DNA of 15,034 nt from Fidelibacterota bacterium UBA7300 (lineage in GTDB: Bacteria > Fidelibacterota > Marinisomatia > Marinisomatales > UBA2128), in assembly GCA_002471865.1 (NCBI GenBank), contig DKQU01000095.1:1-15034 (forward strand), given 5' to 3'. Under the pieces are notes generated by a model. It did not search any database. It saw only the letters and a program-made list of their open reading frames with translations, and was not told the origin of the DNA. The translations under genes were made by a program, and so were the position numbers. Positions within the stretch are counted from its first letter, which is position 1. Every line of letters starts with the position of its first letter. Positions 9,491 to 15,034 of this stretch are shown here, piece after piece.

Positions 9491-9840
9491 ACAAGAGAAA
9501 GAAAAAGACATTTACCATTGACAAATATCTACCTATTTACTACGCCGGTGCCAGTGGTGATTTTAATCTGATTCATATTGATCCAGAGTTTGCCCGGGAG
9601 CAGGGACTTAAAGCAAATATTTTGCAAGGTCTATGTACACTTGGGATTGCGACCGGGTTTCTCGTTGGTCAAGATGATCCCGATAAACTTAAATCTATCA
9701 GAGTTCGGTTCGCTCACCCTGTTCTCCCCGGGGATGTGTTAACATTTGCAGTTGAGAGTACTAAAGGAGACGTACGGTTCAGCGCCGTGAATCAGCGCGG
9801 TGAAGAGGTGTTGACTGACTGTTCGGCAGAATTGGGTTAG
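9487..9840 (+). CDS. MaoC-like (R)-specific enoyl hydratase, catalytic hotdog subunit
   Basis: A 117-residue hotdog protein with the hydratase-2 motif ASGDFNLIHIDPEFA (22-36), giving likely catalytic D25 and H30. It catalyses reversible hydration of trans-2-enoyl thioesters to (R)-3-hydroxyacyl thioesters in this family. Later segments also fit: QGLCTLGIATGF on the central helix and VRFAHPVLPGDVLTF before the last strands. The start is GTG, in a four-base overlap (GTGA) with the preceding gene's stop, a sign of translational coupling and of 1:1 production with the FAS1-type partner. It is similar in plan to HadB of the mycobacterial HadAB dehydratase. In this operon it could act on crotonyl/3-hydroxybutyryl-CoA or on longer acyl chains made by the ligase at the operon's far end. 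Confidence 0.87.
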   Translation: MNKRKKKTFTIDKYLPIYYAGASGDFNLIHIDPEFAREQGLKANILQGLCTLGIATGFLVGQDDPDKLKSIRVRFAHPVLPGDVLTFAVESTKGDVRFSAVNQRGEEVLTDCSAELG

Positions 9841-9847
9841 ATCTTTC

Positions 9848-10717
9848 ATGACAACTCAGATCATCACCTACGGTATCACACTAGGATGTGTATATGCTCT
9901 TGTAGCACTGGGGTTGGTGCTAATTTACCGGGCAACAGAGATCGTTAATTTTGCCCAGGGCGAAATGATGATGATGTCTGCCTATATGTTTTTTACTCTC
10001 TATTCCATGGAAAAGGGTTTGTTTACAGCTGTAATAGGATCACTTTTATTTGCTGTTATGTTGGGTGTTGTTATGAACACTATAATCAGCCGACCGCTTA
10101 TTGGGAAACCAATATTTGCTCAGATAATGGCCACGATTGCACTATCTATTGTTCTGCGGAGCTTGACGGGTGTCATCTGGACCCACGAGGATTTCTTTAT
10201 GTATCCACCACCAGTAAGTATGAAGCCAATGGATGTAGGTTTTTTGCAGATATCTCCGTATCAAATAGCAATCGTTGGCGTGTCCATTATTCTGGTTTTG
10301 TTGTTGTATCTTTTTCTCAATCTTACACGCTTCGGTACTGCTATTAAAGCAACGTCAGAAAATCCTGTTGCTGCTCAGCTGATGGGGATTCCTATTAAGC
10401 GCATTTATATAGCAGTATGGATCCTTTCAAGTTTGGTAAGTGCCGTTGCCGGGATGCTCATTATTCCTCAGTTTGGTCTGCAGCCCATGCTGGGTTCACG
10501 TTTATTGCTGATGGCATTGCCTGCGGCTGTTCTGGGAGGTTTTGGCAAGCTGGAAGGGGCAATTGCTGGAGGCTTAATTCTGGGTGTTTTGGAAAGCCTG
10601 GCGACCGTTTACCTGCCCACAAGTATTTATGATATATTCCCTTGGATCATTCTCATTTTGATGCTTCTCATACGTCCTGACGGACTCTTTGGAACGCCGG
10701 TGAGGAAGAGAGTATGA
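9848..10717 (+). CDS. livH: Branched-chain amino acid-type ABC permease LivH
   Basis: A 289-residue inner-membrane protein, one of two permease subunits of a HAAT-family importer. Hydrophobic segments cover most of its length (about eight). The family's hallmark NFAQGEMMM follows the first membrane segment (IYRATEIVNFAQGE), and the cytoplasmic coupling loop AIKATSENPVAAQLMGI matches the conserved A-x-x-N-x-x-A-A-x-x-x-G-I pattern that contacts the ATPases. It ends with the usual PDGLFG. It starts seven bases after the MaoC gene; the SD is weak, suggesting coupling to upstream translation. It overlaps livM by four bases (ATGA). Subfamily specificity (Leu/Ile/Val, amides, urea, aromatic or other acids) cannot be told from the permease alone. 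Confidence 0.93.
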   Translation: MTTQIITYGITLGCVYALVALGLVLIYRATEIVNFAQGEMMMMSAYMFFTLYSMEKGLFTAVIGSLLFAVMLGVVMNTIISRPLIGKPIFAQIMATIALSIVLRSLTGVIWTHEDFFMYPPPVSMKPMDVGFLQISPYQIAIVGVSIILVLLLYLFLNLTRFGTAIKATSENPVAAQLMGIPIKRIYIAVWILSSLVSAVAGMLIIPQFGLQPMLGSRLLLMALPAAVLGGFGKLEGAIAGGLILGVLESLATVYLPTSIYDIFPWIILILMLLIRPDGLFGTPVRKRV

Positions 10718-11730
10718 AGCGTCGTTATGCTGATGAGAAGACTTGGTGGATACCGCTTGTTATTGGTGTTACACTCCTTATTCCCTTGGGTTTGGATAGC
10801 TACTTTACCTACATATTCAACTTAGCCGGAATTGCTATCATAGTGGCAGTGGGTTTGGATTTGCTATCAGGTTATACCGGACTTATTTCGCTTGGGCATG
10901 CGGCCTTCATGGCGGTAGGTGCTTACGCTTCCGCTGTATTGGTAGCTCAGTTCGATTGGCCGTTTCTTCTCTCAGTCCCTGCAGCAGGACTGATTGCATT
11001 GATTGCGGGTGTCATCCTAGGTTTCCCGGCCCTCCGGCTCTCCGGCTTATATCTCGCTATCGTTACTATGGGTTTTGGTGTTATAGTACACAGGATTATT
11101 ATTGAGCTTCATGTGTGGACTGGTGGATCCGATGGGATGCCGGTGCCGGCCGCGCAGATTCTTGGTGTGGAATTAACCTCTGATCGCTCCCTATACTATC
11201 TTATATACATGGTTGTTATTTTCATGACAGTTGTTGCCAAGAGGTTAACAGCAACCAAGATAGGCCGGGCTATGGCAGCAATTAGAGATAGTGAAGAAGC
11301 GGCCCAGTCATCTGGGATACACTTGGGAAGATATAAGGTCCTTGTCTTCGCGGTTAGTGCTTTTTATGCAGGTGTTGGTGGAGCGTTATATGCACACACA
11401 ATTCGGTTCATAACCACTGACTACTTCAACATTCTCCTGTCTATACAATTTCTGGTAATGGTCATCGTTGGGGGGATTGGCTCCATCTATGGAGCTGTTT
11501 TGGGGGCGCTGTTCATTACATTTCTGCCGGAACTCATTCGTGTAGCGAAAGATTTCCTACCTCCAGATATAGCACAGTTCAATGATCTTCAAGCCATTTC
11601 ATTCGGCCTTGTTATGCTCTTCTTCATTCTTTTTGAGCCATTGGGACTCTACCGTCGCTGGCAAAAAATCAGAATATATTGGAAAATGTTTCCGTTTAAT
11701 CCAAAACAGAGAGGTGAAACGAATCATTGA
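10714..11730 (+). CDS. livM: Branched-chain amino acid-type ABC permease LivM
   Basis: A 338-residue second permease subunit. Seen: a hydrophobic N-terminal half, the LivM signature GYTGLISLGHAAFMAVGAY (68-86), a coupling loop AAIRDSEEAAQSSGI matching the family's A-x-R-D-x-E-x-A-A-x-x-x-G-I, and VIVGGIGSIYGAVLGA in the later membrane segments. The C-terminal tail after the last membrane span is short and basic. Its start codon shares the ATGA with the livH stop. Its stop codon TGA forms part of the -35 box of a near-consensus promoter for the binding-protein gene that follows. LivH and LivM would form the transmembrane channel with LivG and LivF on the inner face. Confidence 0.93.
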   Translation: MKRRYADEKTWWIPLVIGVTLLIPLGLDSYFTYIFNLAGIAIIVAVGLDLLSGYTGLISLGHAAFMAVGAYASAVLVAQFDWPFLLSVPAAGLIALIAGVILGFPALRLSGLYLAIVTMGFGVIVHRIIIELHVWTGGSDGMPVPAAQILGVELTSDRSLYYLIYMVVIFMTVVAKRLTATKIGRAMAAIRDSEEAAQSSGIHLGRYKVLVFAVSAFYAGVGGALYAHTIRFITTDYFNILLSIQFLVMVIVGGIGSIYGAVLGALFITFLPELIRVAKDFLPPDIAQFNDLQAISFGLVMLFFILFEPLGLYRRWQKIRIYWKMFPFNPKQRGETNH

Positions 11731-11755
11731 CAGAATGGATAACATTGCCTACAAT
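11727..11755 (+). promoter_or_regulatory. Strong sigma-70-type promoter inside the operon, before the binding-protein gene
   Basis: TTGACA (11727-11732), exactly 17 bases, TACAAT (11750-11755): 6/6 and 5/6 consensus matches at optimal spacing. The -35 box overlaps the livM stop. Predicted start near 11762 gives a leader of about 47 bases holding the AGGAGG SD (11795-11800). It would add binding-protein mRNA on top of read-through from the operon's first promoter. Confidence 0.7.
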
Positions 11756-11808
11756 TAGAGAAGCTCAAGTAGGGTACTCACACATATGAATAAGAGGAGG
11801 GCGTGAGC

Positions 11809-12981
11809 ATGAATAAAACAATCCACATAGCAGGTTTTTTCCTAATACTTGCCAGCGTAGCTCTGGGTGTTGGATCGAAAGGAAGTCCGGGGGTTACTGA
11901 TAATGAAATACTCATTGGCAACATACAGGATTTAAGTGGTCCCATGGCCTATCTTGGCGGCGAGCTTAAGCACGGAGCTGAACTCTATTTTCGCCATGTG
12001 AATGAATCGGGAGGAGTATATGGCCGTAAGATCAAAATGATTACAGAGGATCATCAATATAATCCAGCCATGAGTTTAGCCGCAGCCAAGAAGTTGCTCG
12101 ACCGAGATGGTGTTTTTTGTCTATTTAACGTTATTGGTACTGCAACTGCTTCGGCACTGTTCAATCTGGTAGAGGAGCAGGGAGTTCCATTTATTGCACC
12201 GGCATCAAACGCAAGTTCCATGTCTGATCCCCCGAAAAAGTACGTCTTTGCCACGGATACTCCTTATGATGCTCAGGGAAGAATCCTATGTAACTATCTG
12301 GCGCAGCGGGGAGATAAAAATGCTAAGATTGGAATCATCTACCAGGATGATGACTTCGGCAAGGACTGCATGAAAGGTGTAAAGGAAGGTGCTGCCTCCC
12401 ACGGCTGGAAAATCGTCGGAGCAGAACCGTTCCAACGCGGCAGCGCCCCATCGTTTGGCCCGCATTTGACCAGCTTGAGGAACAAGGGAGCAACACACAT
12501 CTTTCTCGGTCTTGTACTTGAAACAGTACATGTTCTAAGAATGGCGGAGGCTGTTGGTTATTCCCCCCAGTTCCTCGGTTTTGCACCATCATCTGATCCG
12601 CGTATTGCTCAGAAGGCTGGTACTGCTGCAGAGGGATTTATCAGCAACATTTACATGGTACCGCCACAGCACCCGGAACACCCTGCGGCTATTCTCTACC
12701 GAGATCTGCTTCAGAAATATGATCCTGAGCACCAGATGGGGTTCTACAATTTTTATGGATTCGCCGCCGCCCAGGTTCTGGTTGAGGGGCTCAATTTGGC
12801 TGGCCCAGATCTGACGCGGGAAGGTCTTGTGATGGGAATGGAGAAGATGAAAGAATTCAGAGGCAGTCCTCACCCATCAATTACCTATGGACCGGGCGAT
12901 CGGGCTGGCGGATCCAAGACCATTGTTTTACAGGTAAAAGATGGTACTCCATCCCCGGTTACCAGGTTTGTAGGAGAATAA
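11809..12981 (+). CDS. Periplasmic substrate-binding protein of Liv-type ABC importer (Peripla_BP_6)
   Basis: A 390-residue type I periplasmic binding protein that captures the solute for LivHMGF. Seen: a signal peptide (about 1-22, MNKTIHIAGFF then a leucine/alanine-rich core, no lipobox Cys), the mature start NEILIGNIQDLSGPMAYLGG, VNESGGVYGRKI at 64-75, FIAPASNASSMSD in the ligand cleft region, and GIIYQDDDFGKDCMKG, all typical of the LivJ/LivK superfamily. ATG at 11809 is chosen over an in-frame GTG six bases earlier because AGGAGG (11795-11800) is eight bases from the ATG but only two from the GTG. It has its own predicted promoter upstream and a hairpin after the stop, fitting the need for excess binding protein. 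Ligand is unknown: this superfamily binds amino acids, amides, urea and aromatic or aliphatic acids. Confidence 0.92.
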   Translation: MNKTIHIAGFFLILASVALGVGSKGSPGVTDNEILIGNIQDLSGPMAYLGGELKHGAELYFRHVNESGGVYGRKIKMITEDHQYNPAMSLAAAKKLLDRDGVFCLFNVIGTATASALFNLVEEQGVPFIAPASNASSMSDPPKKYVFATDTPYDAQGRILCNYLAQRGDKNAKIGIIYQDDDFGKDCMKGVKEGAASHGWKIVGAEPFQRGSAPSFGPHLTSLRNKGATHIFLGLVLETVHVLRMAEAVGYSPQFLGFAPSSDPRIAQKAGTAAEGFISNIYMVPPQHPEHPAAILYRDLLQKYDPEHQMGFYNFYGFAAAQVLVEGLNLAGPDLTREGLVMGMEKMKEFRGSPHPSITYGPGDRAGGSKTIVLQVKDGTPSPVTRFVGE

Positions 12982-12982
12982 A

Positions 12983-13006
12983 CTCCAACCGGCTCTGCCG
13001 GTGGAG
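12983..13006 (+). promoter_or_regulatory. Intercistronic hairpin sequestering the livG SD
   Basis: CTCC-a-ACCGGC pairs with GCCGGT-GGAG around a TCT loop: ten base pairs with one bulged A, starting two bases after the binding-protein stop. No T run follows, so it is not a Rho-independent terminator. Its 3' arm contains GGAG (13003-13006), the only evident SD for livG. It may protect the upstream message from 3' exonucleases and lower livG translation. Confidence 0.6.
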
Positions 13007-13023
13007 AAGACAGCACCGCGATA

Positions 13024-13791
13024 TTGCTCTCAGCACAGAATCTCTACGTACATTTTGACGGGCTTGTTGCCCTGAATGACTTTTCTCTGACAATAGAAAA
13101 GGGAGAGGTTGTTGCCTTGATCGGTCCTAACGGTTCTGGCAAAACCACATTTTTCAATACCATCTCCGGTTTTGTATCTCCGGAGCGAGGACAAATCGTA
13201 TATAATGGAGCAAAAATCACCAATATTCCTCCTCACAAGGTGGCCGAGTTTGGCATTGCCAGAACATTCCAAAATCTGGAGTTGTTTCCCTATCTGACTG
13301 TTCTGGAGAATGTTCTGGTAGGTACACACTGTAGAGTTTCTATGAGGCAGGCGTTATGGAATATTGTGTCCAGAGAGGAGAGACAACGACAAGAATTTCT
13401 CGCTTTGGAAATGCTCGACTTTCTGGGAATTTCCGGATTTGAAAAGAGCCGTCCTGCTGGCATGCCATATGGTATCCAGAAACTGGTGGAATTGGCTAGA
13501 GCACTTGCTGTACAGCCGAGGCTACTGCTGCTGGATGAGCCCGCTGCAGGGATGAATGAACAAGAAACAATTGAAATGTCCAGAATTATCAGAGAAATAA
13601 GAAATAATTTGGGGATTACAGTTTTAGTCGTGGAGCACGACATGAGTCTGGTCATGCCCATCTGTGATAGGGTAATCGTCCTAAACAGTGGTGAAAAACT
13701 GGCGGAAGGGAAACCAGAAGAAATTAAAACAAACCCAGCTGTACTAGAGGTATTTTTAGGAAAATCTTATGCAGAGGGAAACCGTGCTTGA
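13024..13791 (+). CDS. livG: Liv-type ABC transporter ATP-binding protein LivG
   Basis: A 255-residue cytoplasmic ATPase, one of a pair powering the importer. Seen: Walker A GPNGSGKTT (34-42), Q-loop ARTFQN (Q83), signature in its usual LivG form PYGIQKLVELARAL, Walker B LLLLDEP (E172 catalytic) followed by AAGMNEQE, and switch H205 in VVEHDM. The N-terminus FDGLVALNDFSL matches the family. No ATG or GTG is available upstream in frame before the binding-protein stop; TTG at 13024 gives the family-normal length. Its SD (GGAGAAG, 13003-13009) is 14 bases away and half-buried in a hairpin, so expression is probably lower than that of the binding protein. It overlaps livF. Confidence 0.93.
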   Translation: MLSAQNLYVHFDGLVALNDFSLTIEKGEVVALIGPNGSGKTTFFNTISGFVSPERGQIVYNGAKITNIPPHKVAEFGIARTFQNLELFPYLTVLENVLVGTHCRVSMRQALWNIVSREERQRQEFLALEMLDFLGISGFEKSRPAGMPYGIQKLVELARALAVQPRLLLLDEPAAGMNEQETIEMSRIIREIRNNLGITVLVVEHDMSLVMPICDRVIVLNSGEKLAEGKPEEIKTNPAVLEVFLGKSYAEGNRA

Positions 13792-14521
13792 GCTTTTAGG
13801 TGTAGAGACATTCTATGGAAAGATTAAAGTTCTACATGGGATTACCATGAAGGTAAAACAAGGGCAGATCGCCACCATACTGGGTTCAAATGGAGCAGGT
13901 AAAACGACACTCTTACGAACAATCAGCGGTGTTGTCGAGGCAGAATATGGTCAGATTTTGTTTAAGGACAAACGGGTTGAAAAATTGGATCCGAATAAAA
14001 TTGTCAAATCAGGAATTTCTCATGTTCCTCAAGAAAGGCTCATCTTCAGCGAACTCTCGGTGGAAGAAAATTTAAAGCTTGGTGCATTTACACAAAAAAA
14101 CAGTCATATGACCGAGAAAGTTTTTACTTATTTCCCTGCGCTTAAAGAAAGACTCCGCCAGTTTGCCGGGACACTCTCTGGAGGTGAGCAGCAGATGCTG
14201 GCCATTGGGAGAGCCTTGATGTCCAAGCCCGAATTGCTGTTGTTAGACGAACCTTCTCTGGGCCTTTCGCCGATGCTGGTAGAAGAGATTTTCACAATTT
14301 TAAAGCAAATGAACAAAGATGGCCTCACTATCCTATTGGTTGAGCAGAATGTTAATTTAGCACTTGATCTAGCCGATTATGCTTTTGTTTTAAAAAATGG
14401 AAAAATTTTCATGAGTGGTGAACCAGAATCTATCCGACAGGAAGATAAGGTGAGAGAATCATATCTGGGTGAAGGCAAGGGGAAGTACATGAAAAGGGCA
14501 AAGATATGGGGTCAGCAGTAA
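13784..14521 (+). CDS. livF: Liv-type ABC transporter ATP-binding protein LivF
   Basis: The second ATPase, 245 residues from the start chosen. Seen: Walker A GSNGAGKTT (34-42), Q-loop VPQE (Q83), signature LSGGEQQ (131-137), Walker B LLLLDEPSLG (151-160), and Q188 in VEQN where other ABC ATPases have the switch histidine; Gln there is normal for LivF. GTG at 13784 has GAGGG (13774-13778) five bases upstream and gives the family-typical opening MLELLGVETFYGK, overlapping livG by eight bases. ATG at 13769, adding five residues, is the alternative with a weaker SD. The C-terminus runs about 14 residues past the usual YLG end, and this tail overlaps the SD and start of the next gene. Confidence 0.93.
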   Translation: MLELLGVETFYGKIKVLHGITMKVKQGQIATILGSNGAGKTTLLRTISGVVEAEYGQILFKDKRVEKLDPNKIVKSGISHVPQERLIFSELSVEENLKLGAFTQKNSHMTEKVFTYFPALKERLRQFAGTLSGGEQQMLAIGRALMSKPELLLLDEPSLGLSPMLVEEIFTILKQMNKDGLTILLVEQNVNLALDLADYAFVLKNGKIFMSGEPESIRQEDKVRESYLGEGKGKYMKRAKIWGQQ

Positions 14522-15034
14522 TACGACCTCCTTGGGATAAAATTCGGAACGTTCCCCAACTACTTGAATGGTGGGCAACACATTATGGTGATGCAGAAGC
14601 ACTATATCACAAAAATAAAGGATGGTGGGAACCAGTAACCTGGAAGGGTTATCTTTCCCGGGTCGATGAAGTTGTAGGCTGTTTACGATCTGCTGGGGTA
14701 AAAAGGGGAGACCGTGTTAGCATTCTTTCGACTACCCGTCTGGAGTGGGTGATTACCGATATGGCTATCTTAAGTTGCGGTGCAGTGACAACACCAATTT
14801 ACCAATCTAATACTGCTGAGCAGTGTGAATATGTCATCCATCATTCGGATTGTAAAATTATCTTTCTAGAAGACCAGGAACAGCTGGATAAACTCTTGAA
14901 GATATGGGGGGATGCACCTCATGTGGAGCTGGCGGTGGTGTATGAACCCTTTGAAGCGAAGGAAAATGATAAAGTAATCTCTTTTCAGGATTTTCTCACC
15001 CGGTTCAAAAGGAGCGAGGAACCTGAATCACCGG
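14506..15034 (+). CDS. Long-chain acyl-CoA synthetase (AMP-forming, FadD15-like), 3' end outside window
   Basis: The first 176 residues of an adenylate-forming ligase that activates fatty or related acids to CoA thioesters. Seen: the N-terminal pattern of long-chain ligases (VPQLLEWWATHYGDAEALYH, W-x-x-VTWKGYLSRVDEVVGCL), then AGVKRGDRVSILSTTRLEW and CGAVTTPIYQSNTAEQCEYV, which is strongly characteristic of the FadD15/FAA-type group, followed by HSDCKIIFLED. The P-loop and catalytic lysine lie beyond the edge. The start ATG at 14506 has AAGGG (14494-14498) seven bases upstream and overlaps livF by 16 bases, so it belongs to the same transcript as the transporter. Linking a ligase directly to a Liv-type importer suggests the imported solute, or its product, is an acid to be activated; the real substrate is unknown. 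Confidence 0.88.
   Translation, partial: MGSAVIRPPWDKIRNVPQLLEWWATHYGDAEALYHKNKGWWEPVTWKGYLSRVDEVVGCLRSAGVKRGDRVSILSTTRLEWVITDMAILSCGAVTTPIYQSNTAEQCEYVIHHSDCKIIFLEDQEQLDKLLKIWGDAPHVELAVVYEPFEAKENDKVISFQDFLTRFKRSEEPESP

Noticed and set aside
11786..11806. Six-codon frame MNKRRA before the binding-protein gene, with tandem AGG codons
   Set aside because: It has no SD of its own and the two AGG codons are simply the binding-protein gene's SD; a leader-peptide role has no support.
12976..13030. Possible read-through fusion of the binding protein to LivG, since both are in the same frame
   Set aside because: One partner is exported and the other cytoplasmic, the TAA lies in no recognisable recoding context, and both genes have family-normal lengths without fusion.

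Overview
The window reads as an ordinary chromosomal segment of a diderm bacterium. It has a predicted outer-membrane barrel, exported and periplasmic proteins and a flagellar FliG-type protein. Base composition is moderate, and clear Shine-Dalgarno (SD) sequences precede most genes. The mix of families (FliG, DUF481 barrel, PA-domain M28 peptidase, PPDK, acetoacetyl-CoA synthetase, Liv-type ABC transporter) would suit a marine FCB-group lineage such as Marinimicrobia, but that is a guess, since no ribosomal marker is present. There is no tRNA, rRNA, IS element, CRISPR array or phage gene, and no gene-free stretch longer than about 300 bases.

Left part (1-4222): the 3' part of a divergent fliG runs in from the left edge and is followed by a DUF481-family barrel gene. 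A perfect 13-bp inverted repeat sits at the junction, overlapping the N-terminal codons of the barrel gene. A secreted M28 zinc aminopeptidase gene lies convergent to these on the minus strand. Back-to-back with it is a FabG-like short-chain dehydrogenase on the plus strand, which in turn converges on ppdK.

Middle (4223-7080): a full-length pyruvate phosphate dikinase gene on the minus strand, then a 152-bp divergent control region with weak promoter-like boxes and an imperfect dyad.

Right part (7081-15034): one tightly packed plus-strand operon that runs out of the window. It holds acetoacetyl-CoA synthetase, a pair of small MaoC/hotdog proteins (one FAS1-type partner without visible catalytic residues, one with the D/H hydratase motif), a complete five-component branched-chain-amino-acid-type ABC importer (LivH, LivM, periplasmic binding protein, LivG, LivF), and the start of a long-chain acyl-CoA synthetase. 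Joints are mostly 1-8 bp gaps or 4-16 bp overlaps. The exceptions are the two sides of the binding-protein gene. Before it lies a near-consensus sigma-70 promoter (TTGACA-17-TACAAT) that overlaps the livM stop codon. After it lies a 10-bp hairpin that contains the only good SD for livG, which starts at TTG. This looks like an arrangement that makes more binding protein than membrane and ATPase subunits.

Two readings of the operon are possible. In one, leucine-type amino acids are imported and their catabolic product acetoacetate is reactivated to acetoacetyl-CoA. In the other, the Liv-type importer takes up a carboxylate that the ligase activates and the MaoC pair hydrates or dehydrates. I see no wholly new system here. 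The most useful leads are the regulatory architecture around the binding-protein gene, the divergent FliG, and the unusual fliG/DUF481 junction.
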